Below are positions 22,171-32,285 of a DNA stretch of 64,000 bases, piece after piece. The translations under genes and the position numbers were made by a program. The stretch spans positions 17,531,001 to 17,595,000 of the forward strand of contig NC_053187.1 of NCBI RefSeq assembly GCF_905163445.1, written 5' to 3'. Under the pieces are notes generated by a model. It was not told the DNA's origin and did not search any database. It worked only from the letters and a program-made list of their open reading frames with translations. Source of the DNA: Pararge aegeria. Lineage: Eukaryota; Arthropoda; Insecta; Lepidoptera; Nymphalidae. Every line of letters starts with the position of its first letter. Within the stretch, counting starts at the first letter, position 1.

Positions 22171-22452
22171 ACATTTAAATCACCATTGAATTACCCAATC
22201 TCCAAAAATAAACATTTTATTTATTTTTCTTTAATATTTTTGCATGTTGCATGTTAAATCTATATCCAAAATAAAATATACTTGTCGTAGTCTTATGTTG
22301 TTGTATCAAAAATTATATAGGGGAGTGCACTGATATCTATAGTACGAGTTTTTACTCAGTTTAGGTACCAGTGATTCAACCATACATAGTACTAAGCTAT
22401 GATTTCTGTCACAATTTAATAATCGTGTGAATAAATGATTTTATTATTATTA

Positions 22453-22650
22453 TTCATCACATCAACCGATAGACGTCCACTGCTGGACATAGGTCTTTTG
22501 TAGGGAGTTCCAAGTTCCACATTTCTGAGCCGCTTAGATCCAACGGCTACCTGCGACGCGCTTAATGTCGTCTGTCCACCTCGTTGGGGGTCGACCAACG
22601 CTGCGCTTACCAGTACGGGGCTGCCATTCCAGCACCTTGGGACCTTTATT
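22453..22650 (-). mobile_element. RTE-type LINE fragment, ORF C-terminus
   Basis: The minus strand translates to pieces of the conserved RTE tail: GRPPTRWTDD-like and VAGSRW-like segments, here degraded (GGQTTLSASQVAVGSKRL). The nucleotide landmarks ACGTCCACTGCTGGACATAG and CGACCAACGCTGCGCTTACC are typical. Confidence 0.6.
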
Positions 22651-22998
22651 ATTATTATTATATTATTATTATTTATAAAATAGTTTATTTAATTTAAAAA
22701 AAAAATAATGATGTAGTGTTATTTCTTAGGTTATTCAGATTTCAGACAACTGAGAGCACCTTTCGAATGTCAGAGCGTGGCAAAGCACTGAAAATCCATT
22801 CCGACTTACTTCCGACGATAAGGCACTTAACGCTTAAAAGAATAATTTTGCTTATATTTTACAGAATTTTACCTTATACTTGGATTACTCTTATAGTCCG
22901 ATGGGAAGGCAGCTCTCACACGACCGGAAAGAGAACAAGCACAGGACCTACAGCTTAAGATGGCGGTTCACTTGTGAGGGTGTCCCAATGCCAATTTC

Positions 22999-23264
22999 CA
23001 AACTGCGGACTGGTACTAAACTAGCTTATCTAGGACATGTGCTTAGGTTGACAGATACAGGCTACTGCAACTGATAATAATGGACAAAGTTGCTGGAAAG
23101 AGGTGCATCGGTCACAAGAGGAAACCTTGGTTATGCCACATTAGAGAGTGGACTGGGATCGCAAGTGCCTCACATCTGTTTAGCTTCGCGAGAGAAAGGG
23201 CGAAGTATCAAAAACTGATGGCCAACCTTCACTAGTTGGAGAGGCACCTCAAGAAGAAGAAGAC
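22999..23264 (+). mobile_element. RTE-type LINE 3' end
   Basis: LAYLGHVLR (one frame) is followed after a frameshift by LLQLIIMDKVAGKRCIG, PWLCHIREWTGIASA and LFSFARERAKYQKLM with a stop at about 23233. The end GGAGAGGCACCTCAAGAAGA with AAG repeats is the characteristic RTE 3' terminus. It is pseudogenised. Sequence back to about 22740 may belong to it but is not readable. Confidence 0.75.
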
Positions 23265-23622
23265 TAAACTAAATATCCAGAAATACCGCACTCTGACCGC
23301 ACTGGTTAGACTGACCCCACGCCTTAGAATTAAATTCCACCCTCATAATCTGGATGCCTGGTATTCTTCTACTGTTCGAAATACCAGATCATTTCTTCCG
23401 CGCACTTGCAAATTAAAGAACAATCTCCCATCTGATGTGTTTCCTCAAAAATACAATCTAGGGTTATTCAAGGGGCAGATAAACAAATTCCTTAAAAGCC
23501 GGCAACGCATCGGTGGCTCCTCTGATGCTGCAGATGTTTATGGGCGGCGGTGATCACTTCACATCATCATCAGGTGGCCCACTTGCTCGTTTGACGGCTA
23601 TTAATATAAAAAAAAAAAGAAT
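23265..23622 (+). mobile_element. Jockey-type LINE 3' end
   Basis: The coding remnant to 23553 includes RLRIKFHPHN, RNTRSFLPRTCKLKNNLPSD and FPQKYNLGLFKGQINKFL, the standard C-terminus of insect Jockey-group ORF2. The 3' UTR has TGGCCCACTTGCTCGTTTGA and ends in poly(A) at 23611-23620. It abuts the RTE end directly, so it inserted into or beside the AAG tail. Confidence 0.8.
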
Positions 23623-24159
23623 TGTGTGGTTTTATGAAACCACGGCAAAAGTCAAACTTTTTTCACATCATATTAATTAAACTAAAAATTTTCGAAATAA
23701 TATTTCATTGAGGCTATGAAAATAGCTTCATCAATATTAATTTTATATTTTGAAAATGGGAATGATACTGGAAAATGTTATAAAAAAAGGTCTCCGACTA
23801 ATACTTTTATTGAACTCTGTGTCTTAGAGTACGACATACATAATACTTAATAATTATTTAAAGTATATGCACATATTAGAAAACTGAAAACAATATTTAA
23901 TAATCGTTAAGTCTGAATATTTTATGGAGCACTGGCACAAATGAGTGATAGCCTATACACTACACGGTCAGCTGACGTGAAGTATAGGCGCCGCCATATT
24001 GGTCTCGGCTGCTCTAACGAGCGCCTGTCACTTTATCCCTACTCCGCGGCCTACCGTCACGCGACATGCAACACACAGACGAAAACGTTCGAGACGATGT
24101 AATAAAAGTTCCACTTTCCCGACCCGGGGATAGAACCCAGGGCCTCGTGATCAAAATGC
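23623..24159. other. Unassigned, with GC-richer TE-like patch
   Basis: No gene is seen. At about 23940-24150 a GC-richer patch ends with a reversed B-box-like GGGGATAGAACCCAG, suggesting an old retroelement piece. Confidence 0.35.
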
Positions 24160-24320
24160 AAAATTAAAAATACATTTATTTCAAGTAGGCCAACTTTATA
24201 AGCAATTTTGAAACGTTAAGTATGTCTGTTTGTAGTGACTCTACCACCGGTTCGGAAAGCGCAAACCGACAAGCGCTGGCAAGAAACTCAGTAGTTGCTC
24301 TTTTCTGATCTCAGTCAAAC
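24160..24320 (-). mobile_element. LINE 3' UTR fragment (same family as right window end)
   Basis: TACATTTATTTCAAGTAGGC, GTGACTCTACCACCGGTTCG and CAAGAAACTCAGTAGTTGCT are the reverse complement of the 3' UTR at 63.92-64.0 kb. Confidence 0.75.
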
Positions 24321-24809
24321 ATGTTCCCAACTAGATCAACTAAATATTTTAGTGTTAACTGCCGTTGATTATATTGAATTTGATTTCGGAACGCCGATAT
24401 GACTTATCGATTTATAGTTTAACCAAATCGCTTCGGGGTACGCCCATTAAATCTATTAATAAGTACTGAAACTTTGAACCAGCCTGTTTATTAGTTACCC
24501 AATTTCGTTAATCGTAACCTTCGGTTATATTTGTTTGCTTTTATTCTGACAAACTAAAATCAGATAGACAACCTTCTAAGAGCAGTTGGGTAACGGACAA
24601 ACAGACTCACGGACAACATTTCACTTTTAATACTATATCAATAAACGTATTGGGTAATGAATGATGTGACAATTTGAAGACTACTAACTATTACTCGCGA
24701 CTTCGATCGCATGGGAATTTTTATCTTCGTTTGAATATACATGACAAATTTTACTCTCTTGCTCTGTGTGTATATCTCTGTGACTACTTTTTTCTTTGGT
24801 GTACAATAA
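24321..24809. other. Unassigned stretch
   Basis: No gene is seen. The segment 24590-24650 (GGACAAACAGACTCACGGAC) is a common dispersed-repeat ending. Confidence 0.3.
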
Positions 24810-24842
24810 AAGTGTATTCATTCATTCATTCATTCATTCAAT
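24810..24842. repeat. (TTCA)n microsatellite
   Basis: About seven tandem TTCA/CATT units. Confidence 0.9.
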
Positions 24843-25579
24843 GATACATGGCCTGCTTAGTGAAAAAGCTTGGTAATCCTTCGTACAGTATATAGGTGAC
24901 TTAAGACTATGGTGCTATTACGCCACATTTTATTTACACATATAACCTACATATATTTCCACATTGCGGAGTCTTACTTTATGAGAAACACTGAATCCTG
25001 CGGGACTAAAGCACGTGGGAGAAAATGCTATATTTGGAGATATAACAAAACATTTTGCAACAAACAAAAACAATATTTTGAAGGCGTATTACAAGATGTA
25101 ATACGTCTTCTCTTTGACCACCACAGCATCAGTTGTTTTTACATTAAAGGTAAGTTAGGATTCACACGCATAGACACGTGGAAATTCAATATCAAGTCAT
25201 GACAATTCGGTCATGGAAAAATTTCAAGTTATTTTTATATGAGAACTAAAGCAATTATATATATCATATAATTATATATATATATGCTTAATTTGAAGTT
25301 ATAATGATTTCTCTAGTGATATTTTCATGGGTTTCGATACATTATCATATTGTCACAATGTTCGGCAAGAAAACTACATCTCAAAGGTTATACATTGCTT
25401 TCGACACACGACACGACATATAAACAAAACTGTAATAGTTACACCTACGCTGTGACAACCAAAGCAACAGTTGTTTTTACATTCAAGGTTAACAATGGTT
25501 CACACATATACACGTGTAAATGCGACTTAAAGTCATTACAATAGTCATTTGAAGCTATAATCATTTGTGACATCCAATA
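24843..25579. other. Unassigned stretch with diverged internal repeats
   Basis: No gene is seen. CAGTTGTTTTTACATTAAAG (about 25129) and CAGTTGTTTTTACATTCAAG (about 25466) start two diverged copies of one segment. A 13-bp hairpin lies at 25080-25110 (GAAGGCGTATTAC and GTAATACGTCTTC). Confidence 0.45.
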
Positions 25580-25861
25580 TAATAAAATAAAATAAATAAA
25601 TAAATATAATAAATAAATATACTAAGACAATACACACTGCCATCTAGCCTCAAAGTAAGCGTAGCTTGTGTTATGGGTACCAAGATGACTGATGAATATT
25701 TTTATGAATAATATACATAAATACATAAAATATAAAGATAAACAACCAGACGCTGAAAAACATTTATGTTCATCACACAAATATTTTCCAGTTGTGGGAA
25801 TCGAACCCACGGCCTTGGACTCAGAAAGCAGGGTCGCTGCCCACTGCGCCAGTCGGCTGTC
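25580..25861 (-). mobile_element. SINE A, full length
   Basis: The (AAAT)n left edge, ACACTGCCATCTAGCC, the reversed B box GGGAATCGAACCCAC and the head TGCCCACTGCGCCAGTCGGC are all present. Confidence 0.9.
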
Positions 25862-26144
25862 TATTGATACACTTTATGGATTTTTCTAGTATCCCCCCCA
25901 TCTTACAAGCATTGTAGATTAATTTTCGATATTGTCACAAGCTCCGGCAAGCAAGCAAAGCATCTCAGGTCGCAATACTTTCCATACACGCATTGCCACA
26001 TCACAGTACAAGCAGATCCTACCTATAATTACCAGTCAGTCACTAATTTATTAGAATGACTGCAACAAAGGGTGCTAGTGAGATTGACCAATAGCCGTCA
26101 TTGTATATTATTATCTTATATCTTTAAACGAGCAATTCTTGTAT

Positions 26145-26551
26145 ATTATATAATTGGAATCTCGAAATCGGCTTCAACGATTATCATGAAATGTATATGT
26201 ATGTATGTATGTATGTATGTATATGTATGTATGTATTCAGGGGGTCTCGGGGGCGATAAATCTATCTAGCTAGTATTCATTTTTAGAAAATGTCATTTTA
26301 TTCGTGTTTTCCGGTAATAACTGATTTGGTGCAGACGAAGTTGCACGGGTCAGCTAGTCTATATATATATATATATATATATAATTGGAATCTCGAAATC
26401 GGCTTCAACGATTATCATGAAATGTATGTATTCAGGGGGTCTTGGGGGCGATAAATCTATCTAGCTAGGATTCATTTTTAGAAAATGTCATTTTATTCGT
26501 GTTTTCCGGTAATAACTGATTTGGTGCAGACGAAGTTGCACGGGTCAGCTA

Positions 26552-26587
<36 letters not shown>

Positions 26588-26773
26588 CTATATATATATA
26601 TATATAGACTAGCTGACCCGTGATAAATTTCATTATCGTGAATTTCATGATAATCGTTGAAGCCGATTTCGAGATTCCAATTATATATATATATATAGAC
26701 TAGCTGACCCGTGCAACTTCGTCTGCACCAAATCAGTTATTACTAATTTTATCAATCAGTTATTATTAATCAG

Positions 26774-26809
<36 letters not shown>

Positions 26810-27150
26810 GGAATCTCGAAATCGGCTTCAACGATTATCATGAAATGTATGTATTCAGGGGGTCTTGGGGGCGATAAATCTATCTAGCTAGGATTAAAAT
26901 GTCATTTTATTCGTGTTTTCCGGTAATAACCGATTTGGTGCAGACGAAGATGCACGGGTCAGTTAGTATATATATATATAATTGGCATCTCGGAATCGGT
27001 TCCAATGATTTTCAATTTAGTATACAGGGGGTTTCGGGGTCGATAAATCGATCTAGCTAGGATTCATATATATTGGACATACGACCTTTTTTTAAGTCGA
27101 GTCGACTTCGCGATGCGGGGGCAAAGTCGCGCGGGTCCGCTAGTATAGCT
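26145..27150. repeat. Cluster of Helitron-like copies separated by (TA)n
   Basis: At least six copies lie nearly back to back. Plus-strand copies are at about 26147-26340, 26382-26553, 26806-26966 and 26979-27145; minus-strand partial copies are at about 26608-26686 and 26700-26750. Each plus copy starts ATTGGAATCTCG (or ATTGGCATCTCG) and ends GGGTCAGCTAG (or GTTAG, CGCTAG) followed by T. Tracts of TA up to about 30 bases join them, and an (ATGT)n run sits in the first. No coding capacity. Confidence 0.75.
26197..26236. repeat. (ATGT)n microsatellite
   Basis: Tandem ATGT units interrupted by ATATGT, located inside the first Helitron-like copy of the cluster. Confidence 0.85.
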
Positions 27151-27749
27151 ATAATAAGATTATCGTTTAATTCCGTCAACTGAAACAAATTAAATGTGTT
27201 GCTTTGTAACAACAAATATTTATTTCGTTAGTTTTATTACATTACGCTATAATTGAATTTTTAGACAAATGTGTAAAAACACTTCTACCTGTAACAACAA
27301 ATAAGCATTTAAAGTTTATTTCTTAAGTAAATTCACAAATAGTTTTTGTTATGAACATTATTTAAGTCACGCAGAATGACACGTCAAATTGTCTTTTTGA
27401 CTTTCATATTTGTTACTGTTTTATCATAACTTTTGAACTGCTTTGTGAGAATAGAATTTTAAAGAATTCTAAAGAAATATACTTTCTTTACATATATACA
27501 TTGTATAGTATTATTATTGATAATCTGAAGAACTTGTACCTACCTCATCATTGGCAATATGCAAATAATCGGTAAAAAGTTGATTGCTTAACAAGGGCTG
27601 CCGCGTGCGGTAACAGCGATTGGTTCTGTTTTTTTATTCAATTTGAATTTTAAGACAGAGCTCGCCCGGTGAAGTATTATTGTCATGCTTATTTCTGCCG
27701 CTAAGCAGCATTATTGCAATGCTGTATCCCCATCTGAAGGGCTTAGTTG
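27151..27749. other. Unassigned AT-rich stretch
   Basis: No gene or recognised repeat is seen. Confidence 0.3.
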
Positions 27750-27994
27750 CTGGCTTTATTTGGCTCAAGGCCGTGGGTTCGATTCCCACAACTGGAAAAT
27801 GTTCGTGTGTTGAGCATGAATATTTTTCAGTGTCTGGGTGTGTATATGTATATTCTAAGTATTTATGTATATTATTTATAAAAATATTCAACAGTCATCT
27901 TAGTACCCATAACACAAGCTACGCTTTCTTTGGGGCTAGATTGCGATGTGTGTATTGTCGTAATATATTTATTTATTTATTTATATTTATTTAA
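27750..27994 (+). mobile_element. SINE A, 5' degraded
   Basis: The head is eroded, but CAAGGCCGTGGGTTCGATTC (B box) through GTCGTAATATATTTATTTAT is well conserved. Confidence 0.85.
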
Positions 27995-28023
27995 TGACTA
28001 TGATGTTGGTACGGTTAAGGTTG

Positions 28024-28060
28024 TTAACTCAGTAGTAGCTATCAAAGCTACTACTGAGTT
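28024..28060. repeat. 15-bp perfect inverted repeat
   Basis: AACTCAGTAGTAGCT and its exact complement AGCTACTACTGAGTT are separated by ATCAA. Confidence 0.85.
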
Positions 28061-28157
28061 TGTAGCCAGTTTCTTAACGGTAGAACCTGCCCTCAGAAAT
28101 ACAAACATTTCAAAATGAATATAAAAAAAAGAAACGTGTGTGTACTTATGTATACGC

Positions 28158-28165
28158 GTTAGAAG
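28158..28165. repeat. Target site duplication, left copy
   Basis: GTTAGAAG directly precedes the hAT element and is identical to the right copy. It fits the nTnnnnAn pattern reported for Ac-type hAT insertions. Confidence 0.95.
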
Positions 28166-28180
28166 TAGTGTTGCCCAAAT
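28166..28180 (+). repeat. hAT left terminal inverted repeat
   Basis: TAGTGTTGCCCAAAT matches the complement of the right end exactly. Confidence 0.95.
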
Positions 28181-28183
28181 GCA

Positions 28184-28315
28184 AGAACAAGACGAGACTT
28201 AGCCAGTCTTGGTCTTGGTCTTGCGCCAATACACCTGGTCTTGGTCTTGGTTTTGGTCTTGCGCTCCCAGTCTTGGTCTTGGTCTTGGTCTTGCAGCAAG
28301 AGTCTTGCAAGTCTT
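28184..28315. repeat. hAT left subterminal CTTGGT array
   Basis: Runs of CTTGGT in direct orientation (at least seven hexamers), grouped as GTCTTGGTCTTGGTCTTGC blocks separated by short spacers, then GAGTCTTGCAAGTCTTGC. Confidence 0.85.
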
Positions 28316-28743
28316 GCAATTACCTATTAGTCTATTACTATTTATTAAAGTTTACTTTAAATCTTAGAAAAACGTATTAGAATTGGAACATTGTGAGCTT
28401 GAATTAACATAGCCATAGTAAAGATCAAGCAGATTAATAAATAACTGAAGATTTGATAAGAAATTCGAAAAATCAACTGACCTATATGTCGTTTTCCATG
28501 GAAGTAACTGTTTCTTAATAAACATTTATGATTTATAAGCTTACATTTGCTAAAACATGTAAAAAAACAAATTAATTACAATAACTTGACTGTATTTTAA
28601 AGAACAATACTTATCTGTCTAGAAAGAGATTGAACCCTCAACTTATAAGAAATTTAATAAAAGAGTTTTACGATTTATCATTTAATTGAATAAAAAATAA
28701 AATACAACACAAATCAACAGCTTTATCATTAGGTTATGATACT

Positions 28744-30459
28744 TTATATCAATTCTTTTGACCAAGAATTAATACAAAGTAACCATCTGGCTGACTCATC
28801 ACTTAACCTATTTCTATGTTTTCTAATTACTAATGATGCTTTAGAAAATAACCTCTCAGCAGGTACTGAAGTTGCAGGTATTGAGAGAAAATCACGGGCC
28901 ATTTTCGATAAAATCGGATACTCTGTCTCATGCGTCCTCCACCAATCTAAAATGTCTTCCGAGCTGGCAGTTCTTGGTTTTCTCAGGTACTCCTCCAACT
29001 CGTCTATCACTAAGCCTTGAAGACAAGATCCAGATGACGTCGAGGGACATTCATAGAGTTTATCAAAGTCTATTACGTCTTCATCTTCATCACATACTTT
29101 ATTGTCTTTTTCTGGTAATTCCAGAGATTTGTTCAGTGAGTGTAGACTTTTATATTCTTCATAAAGTTCATTGAACTTGCGCAGACTTTCTGTTTTAAGT
29201 TGCTTCCCCCACATTGTCAGGTCAAAAGTCTGAGCCTTATGCCTTGGGTCTAAAATTAAAGAAGTACAATAAATCCAGTTGCTCTTCTTGTAATGTTTAA
29301 GCATTTTGTCTCGAGCTGCTTGGAAAGCTAGAATGAGCCTTTCATCCACTTCAGATCGATTAGGTTTCTCATCTAACTGTTTTACCATGGATTCAATTTT
29401 ATCTAGCAAGAGATTAAATGATACAATGACTAGCGGTAACGTAACATATTTGTCTCCACCAAGTTTTGTACTTAAAAGTTTAAAGTTTATTAGAAATTTA
29501 TGTAATTTTTCGAGTACCTGCCATTCATTAGCTGTGATTTGAAAATCATTCAATTCGGTGACAGAACTGCACAATATGTCAATGCCCGCTCTCACTTTTA
29601 AACCAAATCCAATCATATCATGTGTGGAATTCCATCTCGTTGGACAGTCAAGAATGGCATTTAGATTTGATGGCACGCCAGCTGCTTCACAAGCAGACTG
29701 AAACTTCTTCTTCACTATCTCACTTCTTTTTATTTTACTGGAAATACTGCGTAACTTTGTTACAGATGTACGCGAGTCAGCAATATTTGGTGCAGATTCT
29801 TCATCTTCCTCATCCTCAGTTTCGTCTGCATAGTCTTCGTACTGCTGATCTTGCGCGTTAGTGTCAGACTCACAGTGTAATGCTAAGGTCTTTAATAAAT
29901 CTTGTACACCAAGGTTTAAAATGTGAGCAAAGCACCGGAAATGTTGATTGTCTGAATCAAAGTGTGGCGGCAGCTGTTTGCCCAGTTCATACATAAATTT
30001 GGTATTTGCAGTTGCGTTGTCGACCGTGATACCTTGTATTTTATCAATTATGCCATATTCCAATAAACATTCATGGAAAATCGTTGCAATATCTTCCCCA
30101 GTATGTCGACCGCGTGATGGTATAAAATCAAGAACTACAGATCGATACTTCCATTCGTTGTCTATATAATGAATAGTAACCCCGTAGTAACTCCTACCAG
30201 CAATTGACGTCCACCCATCAATGGTAAACGACATTTTAGATGATAATGGTTGAAGTCGTTCCTTGAGATTCAATTGGAGCTCTTCAAATCGCTCTTTGAC
30301 TTTCCTTCTAAGTGTAGACCTTTTAGGAAACACCATATTAGGGCAAATACGTCGAAAATATACTTGTGTAGCTTCGTCATCGAAAAATGAGAAGGGAAGA
30401 TATTTTTTCACCACCCAATCAACTGTAGCTGTCGTGATGTTGTCACTGCTGTTTTCCGA
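28744..30459 (-). CDS. hAT transposase exon 2 (catalytic and dimerisation)
   Basis: The acceptor is the minus-strand TTTGTTTCAG ending at 30460. The exon begins SENSSDNITTATVDWVVKKY and ends at the stop 28746-28744. An upstream in-frame ATG at 30468 lies within the intron end and is not the likely start. Confidence 0.9.
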   Translation of the reverse strand, partial: SENSSDNITTATVDWVVKKYLPFSFFDDEATQVYFRRICPNMVFPKRSTLRRKVKERFEELQLNLKERLQPLSSKMSFTIDGWTSIAGRSYYGVTIHYIDNEWKYRSVVLDFIPSRGRHTGEDIATIFHECLLEYGIIDKIQGITVDNATANTKFMYELGKQLPPHFDSDNQHFRCFAHILNLGVQDLLKTLALHCESDTNAQDQQYEDYADETEDEEDEESAPNIADSRTSVTKLRSISSKIKRSEIVKKKFQSACEAAGVPSNLNAILDCPTRWNSTHDMIGFGLKVRAGIDILCSSVTELNDFQITANEWQVLEKLHKFLINFKLLSTKLGGDKYVTLPLVIVSFNLLLDKIESMVKQLDEKPNRSEVDERLILAFQAARDKMLKHYKKSNWIYCTSLILDPRHKAQTFDLTMWGKQLKTESLRKFNELYEEYKSLHSLNKSLELPEKDNKVCDEDEDVIDFDKLYECPSTSSGSCLQGLVIDELEEYLRKPRTASSEDILDWWRTHETEYPILSKMARDFLSIPATSVPAERLFSKASLVIRKHRNRLSDESARWLLCINSWSKELI

Positions 30460-31158
30460 CTGAAACAAAACAATAAATCTTGTGTTATTATTTAAAACAT
30501 ACTAGGTTTGAGCGTATAAGAGGAGGAGGTTTGTTGTTGTTAAATCGAGAAAATCGTTAAATTGATATTTGTTATATTAAGGTTGCACTGTACTGTAATT
30601 TACCAAAATAAAGTACTTAGTTGTTACTGGCCGATTAAATGAAAATATGGGTGTTTATAAAAAATATTTAAGACGATAATTACATACTTAATATGTCGCA
30701 CCCCTAGATGAAAACACCACTAACTCAAAAATACTTACGTAAGTTAATGGCGTTTTTGAAAGTATCGCATGAATAGCTACGCGGAGTTAAAATTCTTTTA
30801 ACTGTTAAAAAAATATTCTTACCTGTCCACTTCTTCCAGCGGTTACTAAAAAGCTTGTGATATCTCCACTTAATTTTGGTTTAACAGGAAGAAATATTTC
30901 TGATTCCTTTTTGTGGAAAGACATTAGATGTTTCCTTAAGCCTGAAGTGTTTCTGTTTTTCATTTTTATTTCAATCTTTTTATGTTGGCACAATTTACAC
31001 AAGGCAGTTTGGGATGCATGAATTATTTCGAAAAACTCCTTAAATTTGCTTTTGGGTCTTTTAGATCTGTGACTCAAACTCTCGTTACTCGGACTAGAAT
31101 AATTTGAATCTTCGTCACTCATATTAAATTGTACACGTGATACGTTTTTAGAAAACAA
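28744..31158 (-). CDS. hAT transposase (BED finger, DDE), two exons
   Basis: This enzyme excises and reinserts its own element in the nucleus. Exons 31158-30823 and 30459-28744 join in phase 0 through a 363-bp GT-AG intron, giving 683 residues from the first ATG (671 from the second, MSDEDSN). Exon 1 carries a BED-type zinc finger (Cys54, Cys57, His77, His82). Exon 2 carries FTIDGWTS (Asp193), ITVDNATANT (Asp259), the hAT-specific CFAHILNL pair (Cys288, His291), an acidic stretch near 320-337, CPTRWNST near 384-391, and the C-terminal dimerisation block with SVPAERLFSKASLV (Glu647). Length and motif order suit ZBED/RICESLEEPER-like hAT transposases. No stop or frameshift is visible. A domesticated host gene is less likely because the terminal repeats and target duplications are intact. 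Confidence 0.93.
30460..30822 (-). other. Intron of the hAT transposase gene
   Basis: The minus strand begins GTAAGAATATTTTTTTA and ends TGTTTTGTTTCAG. Reading through from exon 1 meets a stop after VRIFF, so splicing is needed for full-length protein. Confidence 0.85.
30823..31158 (-). CDS. hAT transposase exon 1 (BED zinc finger)
   Basis: 112 codons ending GRSGQ exactly at the GT donor. It includes CKLCQHKK and GLRKHLMSFHKKE of the DNA-binding BED finger, preceded by a Ser-rich acidic leader and a basic RSKRPKSKFK stretch that could act as a nuclear signal. Confidence 0.88.
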
Positions 31159-32285
31159 CGAGAATTAGTAAAAACAATTATTAAGTTAGAATCGAAGCAC
31201 AGCTCAATTGGAAATGACTGGAATTAAAATAATTCCTTCATTTATAGTACGTTTCCTTGCTTTTTACCTCGCCACGTGCCGGCTCTATGAAAAGGATGCC
31301 GCCGCAAATCGAACGATGCCGCGTGCGGCGTACAAACACACACTAAATATTACCTACTTGTACAGACGCGACCCGTGAATAAAATATATGTAAAGAATTA
31401 GTGCCAATCACTATTCTTTACATATAAGTGAATGTTTTGGCGTGCATCTATACTAATATTATAAAGCTGAAGAGTTCGTTTGTATGTTTGATGACAGAAG
31501 TTTTAAAATAAATAAATAAATCCTGAACGTCACTATACCTCCAAAGTTACTATTCCTCGTGGACGAAGTCGCGGGCACAGCTAGTAAATACTTACTCTCA
31601 TCATCTCTCTCAGAGATATTCGAACACTTTTTTGCTATTTTTTCTTGTAAAAACTTAAGAAATATAATGACTAAATGTACAATAATAGTACCTAAGTAAT
31701 TAGTTTAAAACCATATAAGTAATCAATATTATAATTACTTACTAGAATGAATTATTATGACATCTACTACCTATCCTCACCATTTTATCCTAATCATAAT
31801 ACTACTTGCGTGATCAGTATAATGTATTCATTTTCATTCTAAGCACTCTGAAACTTATTTATTCTTTGGAACACCTGTAGGTACTCTTAAAATTCGAAAT
31901 TATTTTGCATGAATAGTGTCAAATGTTATGATTTCGGCGCGGCGGCAACGATTGTTTTAGATTTCAAAAGAAGCCGCCGGCGCGTGTATCATAACCATGT
32001 ACTTCCGAAAAGCGGCAAATTTCTTTGAGAAGTAAGTACAAAACCTTTGATGCCGCATTATCAAAGTGCCGATGGTTAAAACATAACTATGCATGCACTC
32101 AGTTTGATTTTAATAGATATTTTTTTATTCGCTATGTTTATGGTATTAGTCGTAATGCGCATAGGTCCAGTTTTTCATATTCTTTGATATAGTTTTTTGC
32201 GTCTCATAGAATTCCTAAGCGTACCTACCTACCTATACACCGAACTGTTACACCTAACTACTCCGTGAAATAGCGCTAAGTCCTA
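31159..32285. other. hAT internal 5' region (upstream of transposase)
   Basis: No second gene is seen. It contains a gapped hairpin at 31385-31426 (TATGTAAAGAAT and ATTCTTTACATA), the nested Helitron-like insert, and GC-rich CGGCGGC and GCCGCCGG words near 31940-31980. The transposase promoter is expected here but no clear TATA or initiator is assigned. Confidence 0.5.
31447..31584 (+). mobile_element. Helitron-like insert nested in hAT
   Basis: It starts TCTATACTAATATTATAAAG and ends GTCGCGGGCACAGCTAG, with A before and T after, matching the Helitron rule of insertion between A and T with TC and CTRR ends. At 138 bp it is a much-deleted non-autonomous copy. Related starts and ends occur at 49.7 and 34.7 kb. 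Confidence 0.8.

Larger units (their letters stand above)
17640..22452 (+). mobile_element. CR1-type LINE, near full length but decayed
   Basis: A plus-strand non-LTR retrotransposon with a short 5' region, ORF1 (from 17793), ORF2 (from 19226) with endonuclease and reverse transcriptase, a 3' UTR with a (CA)n-rich stretch at about 22050-22170, and an end at AATAAATGATTTTATTATTA. CR1-group assignment follows from an FP-type ORF1 plus AP endonuclease. The 5' boundary is uncertain. Frameshift, stops and a deletion make it non-autonomous now. Confidence 0.8.

Noticed and set aside
26145..27150. CRISPR-like array
   Set aside because: The spaced repeats are about 170 bp long, in mixed orientation, and separated by TA tracts rather than unique spacers. 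They are Helitron-like copies in a eukaryotic genome.
28166..28180. The resident hAT as the source of the CAGTGGCG MITEs
   Set aside because: Terminal sequences differ (TAGTGTTGCCC versus CAGTGGCGTGC) and the MITEs lack CTTGGT arrays.
28736..30463. Several plus-strand frames of 66-100 residues
   Set aside because: They are antisense shadows of the hAT transposase exon 2 and show no domains.
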